Both the position numbers and the translations under genes were made by a program. Shown here one piece after another: positions 25,011 through 33,298 of a DNA stretch of 40,450 nt; within the stretch, counting starts at the first letter, position 1, and each line of letters opens with the position of its first letter. The stretch comes from Kaistella haifensis DSM 19056 (GTDB lineage: Bacteria; Bacteroidota; Bacteroidia; Flavobacteriales; Weeksellaceae). Under the pieces are notes generated by a model, which saw nothing but the letters and a program-made list of their open reading frames with translations, was not told the DNA's origin and did not search any database. The DNA lies in NCBI RefSeq assembly GCF_000735695.2, contig NZ_JASZ02000024.1, positions 1 to 40,450 of the forward strand. Reading direction: 5' to 3'.

Positions 25011-26267
25011 TTAATAAAAGTCGGATGTATCCATATTTGCATACACCACATTTTTATACAATGTACCCAAATCATTATGATTGGGGCGGAAATACTCCTG
25101 TGTAAAGACCAATCCAATGATATTTTCTTTGGGATCTGCCCAGTAGTGTGTACTGAAAGCTCCACTCCAAGAAAAAGTACCGATACTTGGGGATTTAGAA
25201 AATTTGTTTTCTTCAGTAACCAATTCAAAACCTAATCCGAAACGGAAATCGGGGTCGCCTTTTAAAATTACTTGATTTGAAAGTTGGTTGGTAGTCATCA
25301 GTTCAACGGTTTTTGCACCTAAAATCCGTTTTCCATTGTAAGTGCCTTTGTTCAACAGCATCTGTAAGAATTTTGCATAGTCGGCAGTCGTAGAAGACAA
25401 ACCTGCTCCACCAGACAAGTATATTCCGTCTTCCAGTGGATAATCAGGGCTACTATTTTCATAAATCGTATGATTAACTTTTGCAAAATCTTTATCCGTT
25501 TTCTCCGAGACGGAAACCAAACGGTCAGCCTTATCCTGTGGGATTTTAAACTGTGTATCGGTCATCTGTAACGGTTCAAATATGTAAGTTTGGAAAAATT
25601 TGTCTAATGGAACTCCGCTGACAACTTCTACCAAATACCCTAAAACGTCTGTATTCAGACCGTAAGTGAAAGCTGTATTAGGGTGGTGTCGCAATGGCTG
25701 TTTGGCAAGCAATTCCATTTTTTCTTTCAACGTACCTTTGCTTCCAATACCCGTTACCGCTCCTGCCTTGGCGTATATTGCCTGCATTCTTGTATCATCG
25801 GAAATTAGCGGATAATCAATACCCGAAGTATGGCGTAACAAATCTCTAATAGTAACTTCCCTTTGTGCAGGAACAGTTGTATAACTGCTGTCGGCAGGAT
25901 TAAATTTGTCAAGCACCTGCGGATTTTTGAATTGAGGAATATATTTTGAAATCGGGTCGTCCAACAGGATTTTTCCTTTTTCGTAAAGCATCATAACCGC
26001 TATGCTCGTTATCGCTTTGGTCTGAGAAGCAATGCGAAAAATGTTATCGGTTTTTAAAGGTTGTTTTGTGCTAACATCGGCATAGCCAAAGGCTTTGTTA
26101 TAAATCACTTCGCCGTCTTTGAGCAATAATACATTCACTCCCGAAACTTCTTTTGCGTTTACCAATCGGGCAGATAAATCATCAATACTCTTTTCAAGTT
26201 TAGTATTTTGTGCGAGGCTGTTTAACGCTATTACGCAAGCTATAGTTGATAAGATTTGTTTTAACAT
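25011..26267 (-). CDS. Exported serine hydrolase, class C beta-lactamase/esterase fold
   Basis: 418 residues. Signal peptide MLKQILSTIACVIALNSLAQ. The Ser-x-x-Lys motif is SQTK (Ser81, Lys84) and the Tyr motif is YGLNT. This is the Beta-lactamase (PF00144) fold, shared by class C enzymes, EstB-like esterases and peptidases. True beta-lactamase activity is doubtful without a clear KTG motif, and esterase is the safer call. An orphan copy of an hxlR promoter lies upstream, at 26315-26367. Confidence 0.85.
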   Translation of the reverse strand: MLKQILSTIACVIALNSLAQNTKLEKSIDDLSARLVNAKEVSGVNVLLLKDGEVIYNKAFGYADVSTKQPLKTDNIFRIASQTKAITSIAVMMLYEKGKILLDDPISKYIPQFKNPQVLDKFNPADSSYTTVPAQREVTIRDLLRHTSGIDYPLISDDTRMQAIYAKAGAVTGIGSKGTLKEKMELLAKQPLRHHPNTAFTYGLNTDVLGYLVEVVSGVPLDKFFQTYIFEPLQMTDTQFKIPQDKADRLVSVSEKTDKDFAKVNHTIYENSSPDYPLEDGIYLSGGAGLSSTTADYAKFLQMLLNKGTYNGKRILGAKTVELMTTNQLSNQVILKGDPDFRFGLGFELVTEENKFSKSPSIGTFSWSGAFSTHYWADPKENIIGLVFTQEYFRPNHNDLGTLYKNVVYANMDTSDFY

Positions 26268-26314
26268 TTTTTATTTGATTTTAAAATTACACCACAAAAT
26301 TACATAGGCTACAT

Positions 26315-26367
26315 TCGATTTCGTGCCTTTGCAACCTATTGTATGGTACTAACAAAAATGTAAGTAT
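26315..26367 (+). repeat. Orphan duplicate of an hxlR promoter/leader
   Basis: Positions 26327-26367 match 28131-28171 at 38 of 41 bases, in the same orientation. At 28170 the repeat runs into the ATG of an HxlR regulator; here the ATG is lost (TATTGA) and no gene follows. Confidence 0.7.
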
Positions 26368-26403
26368 TGATTTGGATGTTTCCTGGTGTATGTTTTAATT
26401 TGT

Positions 26404-27372
26404 TTATTTCATTTCCTCGTTCAATCGGTAGCTGTCTTCCATAAAATGGTATTTTACGATTTTACCGTTGCGGATTTTAAAAATATTGACAAATTGAGCA
26501 TTAAATACTTTATTGTATTTTAGAATAACCGATGATAATTGACCGACTGCTACTGCATTTTCGCCATTTATGGCGATATACTCCACATCAAATTTTAAGG
26601 ATTTGATGTTTTGATATAAAACTTTGAAATAATCCTCAACTTCTTTTTTGGTTTGTCGTTTTCCAGTCCACGGAAACTTTTCTTTATTTCCTGGCAAATC
26701 AAAATCTACCATATCGGCAAACAAATCTGCTAAACTTCCCTGTTTTTTACCCGATTGAATTTCGTAAAATTCATCAACAACTTTTTTGGTTTCGGCTTCA
26801 ATTGTTTTATGCTCTATTTCTATTAAATTTTTGTTTTCACTTTTCAACAAATCCACAACTTCTTTATCCTGTCCTGCGTGGTCTGGGTCAACGTAGCAAT
26901 ACATTCTTTTAATACGGTTTCCCTCAAATTCAAAGACCGTGCAAAATTTTCCAAATGAAATCTCATTGTCGGGAAAAACCGCTCCTGTGTGGATTGCACC
27001 TATCTCTACGCCCTCCACTACAATAGTGTTATCGGTTACGATAAAGTTGAATTTGTCCAACTCAAAAGTCAAGTTATTGAACAGATTTCGCACCTGTTGT
27101 CCGAATTTCTTAACTCCCAATTTTCCCTCCACAAAACCAAATTTCGGATAGAAAATTTTCACATCTTCCGTAAAAAGGTCAAAATAACTGTCGTCATTAA
27201 AATCTCCGCTATTGATTTTCTCGTAATAAGATTTTGCAACCCGAAGTTGCTCGTTTTGCTCTGAATTATTTGTCATAATTTTTTCTTTATTGTTGCTTAT
27301 TTTTTGTGCAAAGACTTCTCCGCTTGTCATCAAGATCGCAAAAGCTAAAATCGTTCTTGCTTGTTTTCTCAT
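26404..27372 (-). CDS. Exported protein with two NTF2/SnoaL-like domains
   Basis: 322 residues. Signal peptide of about 22 residues (ending GEVFAQ). Two NTF2-like alpha+beta domains follow in tandem, about 40-165 (LRVAKSYYEKINSGDFNDDSYFDLF, ending RIKRMYCYVDPDHAG) and about 195-315 (KKVVDEFYEIQSGKKQGSLADLF, ending GKIVKYHFMEDSYRL). Such domains bind small hydrophobic ligands or act as isomerases or polyketide cyclases. An operator-like sequence shared with the neighbouring TetR gene lies at 27398-27421, so TetR probably controls it. Confidence 0.8.
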   Translation of the reverse strand: MRKQARTILAFAILMTSGEVFAQKISNNKEKIMTNNSEQNEQLRVAKSYYEKINSGDFNDDSYFDLFTEDVKIFYPKFGFVEGKLGVKKFGQQVRNLFNNLTFELDKFNFIVTDNTIVVEGVEIGAIHTGAVFPDNEISFGKFCTVFEFEGNRIKRMYCYVDPDHAGQDKEVVDLLKSENKNLIEIEHKTIEAETKKVVDEFYEIQSGKKQGSLADLFADMVDFDLPGNKEKFPWTGKRQTKKEVEDYFKVLYQNIKSLKFDVEYIAINGENAVAVGQLSSVILKYNKVFNAQFVNIFKIRNGKIVKYHFMEDSYRLNEEMK

Positions 27373-27397
27373 ATTGTTTTTGTATTTAATTTATTTT

Positions 27398-27421
27398 AAA
27401 CCAATCGTTCCAAAATAGAAC
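27398..27421. promoter_or_regulatory. Candidate TetR operator upstream of the NTF2 gene
   Basis: It contains GTTCCAAAATAGAAC, an inverted GTTC/GAAC. It matches the stretch at 28035-28056 upstream of the tetR gene, including the flanking AAACC and TTCCAAAATAGA. Confidence 0.5.
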
Positions 27422-27432
27422 AAAAAAAATTT

Positions 27433-28011
27433 TTACCGTTTTATTTGTTCCGTCAAAAAGTCCACCATTTCCAATACTTCCTGCTTATTTTGGTTCAAAA
27501 TATAATGGCTCCAATAACTACTGAACGAAGCGAGAATATATCGGGCAATCACTAAGGCAGAAGTTTGGCTTTTAATATCTCCGTCTTTTTTTGCTTGTGT
27601 AATCAGGTTTTCCAAAATGGATTGCAAGGCATTTCCGCTTTTTTGGAGGAGGTTTTTCACTTCCTTGTCCGCAGGAGCAACCTCAAAAATGGTGTTCACA
27701 ATCAGACACGCCTTGTCATCTGCCAAAGTCTGATTAACTACATCTCGGATAACGTATTCCAATGCTTCAATGGCTTTTCCCTTTACTTTTGAGGCTTCCA
27801 AATATTGCCTTTCTTTGAAAGAAGCGTAATTGGATAGGCATTTCAGAAACAAATCGTGTTTGTTGCCGTAAGTATCGTAAATACTACTTCTGTTCAAATT
27901 CATCGTAGCGACTATATCGTGCATAGAAGTAGCATTGTATCCCTTTTTCCAAAAAAGGTTACGCACAGTTTCTAATTTTTCGTTATAGTCAAACTCTTTA
28001 TTTCTCGGCAT
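27433..28011 (-). CDS. TetR/AcrR-family regulator
   Basis: 192 residues. The N-terminal HTH is typical: ETVRNLFWKKGYNATSMHDIVATMNLNRSSIYDTYGNKHDLF. The C-terminal ligand domain (ACLIVNTIFEVAPADKEV) resembles the TetR_C group of stress or efflux repressors. Promoter on the minus strand: TTG at 28048-28050, 20 bp, TATCTTTG at 28020-28027, only 8 bp before the ATG, so the message is nearly leaderless. The shared operator-like sequence overlaps the -33 element, which suggests autorepression. Confidence 0.9.
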   Translation of the reverse strand: MPRNKEFDYNEKLETVRNLFWKKGYNATSMHDIVATMNLNRSSIYDTYGNKHDLFLKCLSNYASFKERQYLEASKVKGKAIEALEYVIRDVVNQTLADDKACLIVNTIFEVAPADKEVKNLLQKSGNALQSILENLITQAKKDGDIKSQTSALVIARYILASFSSYWSHYILNQNKQEVLEMVDFLTEQIKR

Positions 28012-28019
28012 ATCGGATG

Positions 28020-28056
28020 CAAAGATATAATATTAAACCGAATGTTCCAAAATAGA
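28020..28056 (-). promoter_or_regulatory. tetR promoter with overlapping operator
   Basis: -33 TTG (28048-28050) and -7 TATCTTTG (28020-28027) with 20 bp spacing. The operator-like TTCCAAAATAGA covers the -33 element and recurs upstream of the NTF2 gene. Confidence 0.6.
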
Positions 28057-28169
28057 TTTATGTTTTCTGCATATTATCTGTATTGAAATTTTACAGTGTT
28101 AATCCACATACGCAACTGTCGATTTTGTATCTTTGCAACAAATTGTATAGTACTAACAAAAATGTAAGT

Positions 28170-28526
28170 ATGAGTAAAGTAAAAGAGAGTTCTGTCAACT
28201 ATGAGAACAGGCAACAGTTAGGTTCAGAATGTTCTCAAATTTATGCTACGAACCTTATTGGCGGACAATGGACATTGGCTATCTGTTGCCTTTTGGCAAA
28301 GGGAAAACTACGTTTTGGTGAACTGAAAAAACGTATCCCTAATATAACCGAACGTATGCTAACGTTACAGCTCCGAAAAATGGAAGAAAATAAATTGATA
28401 ACCCGAACAGTTTATGCGGAAGTTCCGCCACGTGTGGAATACGAACTAACCAAAAGTGCAATTCAACTTATACCGATATTGGAACAGTTGGAAGTATGGG
28501 GAGAGAAACATAAGAAGATGATTTAA
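28170..28526 (+). CDS. HxlR-family regulator
   Basis: 118 residues from the ATG at 28170 (MSKVKESSVNYENRQQLG). The open frame reaches 28083, but a -7 box TATCTTTG lies at 28128-28135, inside that extension, so the shorter form is right. HxlR marks: GSECSQIYATNLIGGQWTLAICCLL, then RIPNITERMLTLQLRKMEE and VPPRVEYELTKSAIQLIPILEQLEVWG. The Cys near residue 21 is the usual redox-sensing position. It is divergent from tetR and shares its 158 bp upstream region. Confidence 0.88.
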   Translation: MSKVKESSVNYENRQQLGSECSQIYATNLIGGQWTLAICCLLAKGKLRFGELKKRIPNITERMLTLQLRKMEENKLITRTVYAEVPPRVEYELTKSAIQLIPILEQLEVWGEKHKKMI

Positions 28527-28548
28527 AGTTTGCTGCATTACAGGAACT

Positions 28549-29094
28549 TTATCCAAGTTCTTGTAATGCTTCAATCAGTCTTTTTGTGTGGTCTTTTGCC
28601 CTGTTCTTTACTTCTTCCTCTGTATAACCTGCAACCAAAGAAGTTCCGTGAAAATAAATCGGGTCGATATAATTCATCTGTGTATGGTAAGCGGTCTGTT
28701 CCAAATGTTTGCAAAATTCATATACTCTGAAATGCTGAAAGCCCAATGTTTTATAACTGCTTTCCGATGAACCCACGGTAAAACTCGGTACAAAATTTTT
28801 GTCTTTCAACTTGTCGCCTTTCGAGCCGTAAGCAAACTGATGTAAAAACACTTCGTCAAACCAATGTTTCAAAATGGCAGGCATACTATACCAATAAAAG
28901 GGATATTGGAAAACGATTGTCTGATGTCGCAATAACGCTTCCTGTTCAGCTTCCACATCGATTTTATAATCGGGATAGAGGTCGTGAATGTTTCGGATTT
29001 CCAATTCCAAATCACTTTTTTGTAGTTCTTCAATAATCGTTTTGTTAGCAAAAGACTTATCGAAATTCGGGTGTGCTAAAATAACTAATACCAT
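28549..29094 (-). CDS. NAD(P)H-dependent flavin oxidoreductase (KefF/MdaB-like)
   Basis: 181 residues with the flavodoxin-like fold 2: MVLVILAHPNFDKSFANKTI and FQYPFYWYSMPAILKHWFDEVFLHQFAYG. Probably a two-electron quinone reductase. It is divergent from the HxlR gene at 29184, with face-to-face promoters between them, the classical layout of an HxlR-controlled quinone reductase pair. It is similar to the enzyme at 24451-24981 but not a recent copy, since the sequences differ at many positions. Confidence 0.9.
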   Translation of the reverse strand: MVLVILAHPNFDKSFANKTIIEELQKSDLELEIRNIHDLYPDYKIDVEAEQEALLRHQTIVFQYPFYWYSMPAILKHWFDEVFLHQFAYGSKGDKLKDKNFVPSFTVGSSESSYKTLGFQHFRVYEFCKHLEQTAYHTQMNYIDPIYFHGTSLVAGYTEEEVKNRAKDHTKRLIEALQELG

Positions 29095-29107
29095 ACTATA
29101 ATAATTT

Positions 29108-29144
29108 TAGTTGCAAAACTAATTTTAGTAAATTACATTTGCAA
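29108..29144. promoter_or_regulatory. Overlapping divergent promoters with HxlR operator
   Basis: Plus strand: TTG (29111-29113), 20 bp, TACATTTG (29134-29141). Minus strand: TTG (29142-29144), 20 bp, TAGTTTTG (29114-29121). Each -33 abuts the -7 of the other. TAGTT/AACTA (29108-29121) is a perfect inverted repeat. One bound regulator could block both promoters. Confidence 0.7.
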
Positions 29145-29183
29145 TAACTATCGAAATGGATAGACTGAAAAAAAAATAGTAAA

Positions 29184-29567
29184 ATGAAAACAGAATGTAT
29201 AGGCGATTTCGTGAAATTGAATGGTAAAACTTATCCTTGCACGGTAAGCCTGACAATGGATTTAGTAGGTGGTAAATGGAAAGCTGTAATCCTTTATCAT
29301 TTAAAAGATGAAGCAAAGAGATATAACGAACTTCGAAAAGAAATACCGTCTGTTACCGAAATGACTTTAAGTTTACAGTTGAAACAATTAGAAAAAGATG
29401 GTCTTGTTTTAAGAAAAGTTCACGGCAAAAAACCGCCTGTAAAAGTCATTTACAGTTTAACCGATTTCGGCAAAAGTATTGTTCCTGTTTTGGAAGCAAT
29501 CACAAAATGGGGTAATAAAGCTGTCATCGAAAAGGGCGAATTTATATCTGCCGGACAGACTGTATAA
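29184..29567 (+). CDS. HxlR-family regulator
   Basis: 127 residues: YPCTVSLTMDLVGGKWKAVILYHL (N-terminal Cys and winged-helix start), then IPSVTEMTLSLQLKQLEKDGLV and KPPVKVIYSLTDFGKSIVPVLEAITKWG. It probably senses quinones or electrophiles and controls the divergent flavoprotein gene and itself. It is convergent with the AraC-type gene, 14 bp apart. Confidence 0.9.
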   Translation: MKTECIGDFVKLNGKTYPCTVSLTMDLVGGKWKAVILYHLKDEAKRYNELRKEIPSVTEMTLSLQLKQLEKDGLVLRKVHGKKPPVKVIYSLTDFGKSIVPVLEAITKWGNKAVIEKGEFISAGQTV

Positions 29568-29581
29568 CAAAGTCCATTATT

Positions 29582-30490
29582 TTAAGCAATGCCAGTTCCG
29601 ATTTCTTTCCTGAATTGCAGGGGAGTAATATCGGTTTGCTTCCTGAAGAAAATGATAAAGTTGGAAGAATGCTCAAATCCCAAACTATAAGCTATTTCGG
29701 CTATATCCCAATTACTGAACTGCAACAATGCTTTCGCTTCTTTAATCATTCTTTCGGCAATCCATTCCGTTGTGGTTTTGCCCGTGCTTTCTTTCAAAGC
29801 CCTGTTTAATGTATTGGTATGAACGTTGAGCTGTCCGGCAAACTCGTTTGCTGTTTTAAGTTGCAGCGTTTGGCTTGGGGCATCAATGGGAAATTGTCGC
29901 TCCAACAATTCTAAAAACAATGTGGTGATACGCTCCGAAGCATTGACGGGCTGATAAAAAGTTTCGGGCGGTTGCATCTTCATAGCTTCGTGCATAATGA
30001 TTTGCACATAGCTTCTCAATAAGTCGTACTTATTGGCGTATTCCGAGCGTATTTCACGCATCATATTTTCAAAAACACTTTCCAAAAGTTTTAAACTTTC
30101 TTTACCGGGGAAAAATATGTGATTGCCCCCAACTTTGAACAATGCCGATTGCGAAAGATTTTCATTTTTCAGGGTCGGACTTACAAAGTCTTCTGTAAAA
30201 AGACAGAAATAACCAGCTTGGTCTTCCGAGTTCGGTTCCCACGAATAAGGGATTAGGGGATTAAGAAAAGTAATGGAAGGTCTGTCAATCTTTATGGCTT
30301 TGTCGGCATAACTCAAAACACCTGTTCCTTTTGTAGTCATTGAGATTTTATAAAAATCCCTACGGTTAGGCGGTAATGAGGTGCTGTCACACGCAAATTC
30401 CTCTCTACGGTATATATTGAATTGTCCCGTTTTTGGATATTCCTGTCCGTGATTGGTGTAAAACTCTTTTATTGTTTCCTTACGTTTCAT
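29582..30490 (-). CDS. AraC-family transcriptional regulator
   Basis: 302 residues. The N-terminal cupin-like sensing domain has KISMTTKGTGVLSYADKAIKIDRPSITFLNP. The C-terminal pair of HTH motifs is TANEFAGQLNVHTNTLNRALKESTG and WDIAEIAYSLGFEHSSNFIIFFRKQTDITPLQFR. The target is unknown; the SDR-MDR-decarboxylase operon and the flavoprotein genes are the nearest candidates. Its start is 32 bp from the mobB stop, so it may be read from the mob transcript. Confidence 0.9.
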   Translation of the reverse strand: MKRKETIKEFYTNHGQEYPKTGQFNIYRREEFACDSTSLPPNRRDFYKISMTTKGTGVLSYADKAIKIDRPSITFLNPLIPYSWEPNSEDQAGYFCLFTEDFVSPTLKNENLSQSALFKVGGNHIFFPGKESLKLLESVFENMMREIRSEYANKYDLLRSYVQIIMHEAMKMQPPETFYQPVNASERITTLFLELLERQFPIDAPSQTLQLKTANEFAGQLNVHTNTLNRALKESTGKTTTEWIAERMIKEAKALLQFSNWDIAEIAYSLGFEHSSNFIIFFRKQTDITPLQFRKEIGTGIA

Positions 30491-30522
30491 ATTGCAAAGT
30501 TATGAAATTCAAACAACCGTTT

Positions 30523-31785
30523 TCACAATCTCCTCCCTTTCTGCTTCTTTTTCTTAATCCGATTGGCAAACTGGTCTTCTTCATAATTCTCTCCCTGTGC
30601 ATCAGGCAACAGGCTGAACAATCCCAAATCGGAACTATGCGAATGTTCCTGTGAGATAAACTCAAAAAGGTCTTTTGGTTGGTTGTCTATTGTATTCGGT
30701 TTAGAAACAGGGCTGTGCTGTGTTTTCAGTTCGGGTTTGTTACCGTTGTTCCACCAATCGTTAAATACATTTGCCGACAGGTTTCTATCCAAAGCTGAAC
30801 CATTCCAAACGCTACGGCTCTCGTGGTCAATAAAGGTCATACCGTAAATTCGTCCTTCAATATTACATCTTATAACCGTATTGATGCCTTGCTCGGTCAA
30901 TTGCTTTCTAAAATCCGTTTCATTGCTTGTAGTATGTATGGCAAGCTCCACCGCATTTTTGAGAACAGACCTTACAGGCGTGGTTTTCATTTTCTCTTTG
31001 GACTGTTCAAAGTGTTTTTGCAGTTGTGCAATTCCTGCATCTTTCCCGAATAGCGATGCTTTGAACGGATTGCTTGCCTTGTTTCCGTTCTTGTCCAATG
31101 CCACATACACCAATCCGTTTACGGTCTGACCGTTCCGCTCGCCTTTGACTTCTTCTGCTGTGATGTTGAACAGCGACAATAAAGCATTATAGCTTCCCAT
31201 AGTCGGAAAGCTGTAATACTTTGGCAAGTGTCGCACTACCGAAGCAATCTGACTTTTGATGTCGCCTTTGTGGTAATCCACAGGTTTGAAAACTTTGTCG
31301 GCTTGTTTCTGTTCTTGTTCAGTTGCCTTTTTCATATTATATTTCTGTTCCAAATCCCGACAGATTGCCATTGAGCGTGGATGGTCGTAATCATCGGGTA
31401 TTTTCTTTCCGTCAATACCTACACAAGTAGAAACAATGTGTATATGCGTTCGGTCAATATCCGTATGCTTGAAAACAATATAGGGCTGATTGCCGTAACC
31501 CATACGTTCCATATATAACTGTGCCATTTCGGTAAACTGTTCATCGCTGACTTTATCTGAAGGATCTGGATTCAGCGAAATATGCCGTACCGTCTTTTCC
31601 GTTTTGATGTTTGCCGACAGGTACGGCTCAAAACACTTATTAAAATAGGCTACAGAATACCTGCCGTCCACCGTGTCGGGTATCTTGTTCAGTAATAAAA
31701 CCACTCCGTTTTCCTTGTCCATTTTCTGCTGATTGTACAAAATTGCTCCATACATATTGCTTCCTTTTCCGATTTTTGCAATCAT
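30523..31785 (-). CDS. mobB: MobB-type relaxase (mobilization nuclease)
   Basis: 420 residues. Relaxase core: KGSNMYGAILYNQQK (candidate catalytic Tyr12 or Tyr17), RHISLNPDP, and the three-His metal site KHTDIDRTHIHIV with His107, His114 and His116. This is the MobB relaxase of Bacteroidetes conjugative and mobilizable elements; it nicks oriT and carries the strand. The C-terminus is intact (KKKKQKGRRL). The mobC coupling-protein gene expected next is missing, and cargo begins instead. It is 4 bp after mobA. Confidence 0.92.
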   Translation of the reverse strand: MIAKIGKGSNMYGAILYNQQKMDKENGVVLLLNKIPDTVDGRYSVAYFNKCFEPYLSANIKTEKTVRHISLNPDPSDKVSDEQFTEMAQLYMERMGYGNQPYIVFKHTDIDRTHIHIVSTCVGIDGKKIPDDYDHPRSMAICRDLEQKYNMKKATEQEQKQADKVFKPVDYHKGDIKSQIASVVRHLPKYYSFPTMGSYNALLSLFNITAEEVKGERNGQTVNGLVYVALDKNGNKASNPFKASLFGKDAGIAQLQKHFEQSKEKMKTTPVRSVLKNAVELAIHTTSNETDFRKQLTEQGINTVIRCNIEGRIYGMTFIDHESRSVWNGSALDRNLSANVFNDWWNNGNKPELKTQHSPVSKPNTIDNQPKDLFEFISQEHSHSSDLGLFSLLPDAQGENYEEDQFANRIKKKKQKGRRL

Positions 31786-31789
31786 ATTT

Positions 31790-32224
31790 TTATTCTTTTT
31801 TCAGATAATTTGCTTCAAATTCCTGTGTCAAACGGATGACTTCCTTAGTGACTTTTACCAATTCTATGGTTTCTTTTTCCAATTTAAAAAGGTACGTTCC
31901 TGCTTTTTTCTCTGAAAAATTGCGATACAATATCTTCACAATCTGATTATAATTTGTTCCGATCGATCGAAACTGACTAAAAAATCGGGTCAGTTTTTCG
32001 TGATAATCTATTGCATCCATATCAATTTTTACTGTCTTTACCGTCTTCTGAAAGATACAAGCTGTAATAAAATGGGCGATTACTTTCATTTCTGATTGGT
32101 CAAAAAGTGCAAGAAACTTTGCATTATCTTCTGCATTTAGGTTAATGGAATACCGATTGACCGCAGGGTCGTTCTTTGGTTTCCTTCCTGTTTTTCTAAT
32201 CTTTTTTCTGTTTTTCTCTTCCAT
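31790..32224 (-). CDS. mobA: MobA-type mobilization accessory protein
   Basis: 144 residues. A basic N-terminus (KKIRKTGRKPKNDPAVNRYSINL) and ribbon-helix-helix-like start, then a helical part with FFSQFRSIGTNYNQIVKILY, typical of relaxosome accessory proteins (MobC-like fold, named MobA in these elements). It binds near oriT and helps the relaxase. The oriT-like region lies immediately upstream. Confidence 0.88.
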   Translation of the reverse strand: MEEKNRKKIRKTGRKPKNDPAVNRYSINLNAEDNAKFLALFDQSEMKVIAHFITACIFQKTVKTVKIDMDAIDYHEKLTRFFSQFRSIGTNYNQIVKILYRNFSEKKAGTYLFKLEKETIELVKVTKEVIRLTQEFEANYLKKE

Positions 32225-32410
32225 AATAATCCATTTTTAATTTTTAATAAACGTGCGACTTCGGAGCCGTTTCCAGCCCCCTGCAAGGGCAAGTGCTTTT
32301 GAGGTGCCGAAATTCATTTCGAGGACCTCAAGAGATAACTTGCTCTGAACAAGGGTTCAGAAAAATCCGTTTTGCAAACGGATTGTAGTTAGCAGGGAAA
32401 ACCCATAGCT
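32225..32410. other. Probable oriT region
   Basis: Nested inverted repeats lie next to mobA: CGAAAT/ATTTCG (32308-32321) inside GAGGT/ACCTC (32301-32329); TCTGAAC/GTTCAGA (32344-32361); and AATCCGTTT/AAACGGATT (32364-32384). A gap with dense hairpins upstream of mobA is where oriT is found in related elements. The nick site cannot be named. Confidence 0.55.
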
Positions 32411-32471
32411 TCCATTACAAATTTCGGTAAGACTATTTGAATAACAGCTATTTACAACAATGACAATGAAC

Positions 32472-32491
32472 GCCAAATGATGCCACTGAAT
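32472..32491 (+). repeat. GCCA 10-bp phased repeats, cluster A
   Basis: GCCAAATGAT followed directly by GCCACTGAAT, two units with a 10 bp period. Related clusters lie at 33684 and 34162. Confidence 0.5.
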
Positions 32492-32544
32492 ACCACCTTA
32501 AAGCAGATTGGGACTGCTTTTATTTCCTTTGTATATGGCTAGCT

Positions 32545-32753
32545 AGCTGATTGGTTATATCCTTAATGAAGTAACTAAACAGCATAAATCCCGACAGTAA
32601 ATCTGCGTGATTGAATGCATACGAATTGCAGATTTTTGAGTTAATGAACTAACCAATTAAGGGTCTGCAGGTGCTTAGGTAGATAGGTAGTTACATAGAT
32701 TCAACAGTATATACAGCTGATTGCTTAGTTAACCAAACAGCTAATTGGATATA
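32545..32753. repeat. Short iterated motifs upstream of the DUF3408 gene
   Basis: AGCTGATTGGTTA (32545) recurs as AGCTGATTGCTTA (32715) and AGCTAATTGGATATA (32739), with TAGG/TAG steps near 32676-32690. No gene is seen in 32225-32762. These may be binding sites for the transfer-region regulator. Confidence 0.4.
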
Positions 32754-32762
32754 ATATTAAAA

Positions 32763-33266
32763 ATGATAGATATGATACACGAAGAAAACAAAAATCAGCA
32801 ACCCGAAAAAGAGGATTTCTCTATTGAAAATTTCATAACTGATGAAAATAAACAATCTTTCACGGAACAACAGGTAGTAGCACATCGGGAAGATTTTGTC
32901 AAACCCAAAGTAGATGAGGAAGCTATTATGCGTGTAATGGCAGGCGAAGAACCTTCGGAAACTGAAACGGAAAATACAAAAACACCTGAGAGTAATACAA
33001 GAAGGATGACTTACAAGCCAAAGAAGCTGACCAAAGTGGACTACTGCGGACGGTTCTTCAAAATTCCCACGACAACGGCAAGCAGGGGGAAATCAGTGTA
33101 TGTACGGCAGGAACACCACGAGACATTTAACAGACTTACAAACATTATGGGCATCGACAAACTGACGATTTATGCGTATCTGGACAACATTATCGAATAC
33201 CACTTTCAGGAGTTCGGGGAATTGATTAGGGAAATCTATAACGAGAAACACAAACCGTTGTTTTGA
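32763..33266 (+). CDS. DUF3408 protein of conjugative elements
   Basis: 167 residues from the ATG at 32763; the longer frame would start with TTG. The acidic, low-complexity N-terminal half is followed by a conserved C-terminal half (YCGRFFKIPTTTASRGKSVYVRQEHHETFNRLTNIMG, with YLDNIIEYHFQEF), typical of DUF3408 and ribbon-helix-helix-like. Such genes follow a ParA-like traA in complete elements; here that gene is missing. It probably binds DNA in the transfer region. A structured repeat follows its stop. Confidence 0.85.
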   Translation: MIDMIHEENKNQQPEKEDFSIENFITDENKQSFTEQQVVAHREDFVKPKVDEEAIMRVMAGEEPSETETENTKTPESNTRRMTYKPKKLTKVDYCGRFFKIPTTTASRGKSVYVRQEHHETFNRLTNIMGIDKLTIYAYLDNIIEYHFQEFGELIREIYNEKHKPLF

Positions 33267-33298
33267 TAACTATACGTGGTGGGAGGTACGTTTCTACC

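Noticed and set aside
25011-26267. Serine hydrolase as a beta-lactamase resistance gene
   Set aside because: SxxK is present but no convincing KTG motif is seen; an esterase or peptidase is more likely.
24451-29094. The two flavoprotein genes as a recent duplication
   Set aside because: They share only family motifs; the sequences differ too much for a recent copy.
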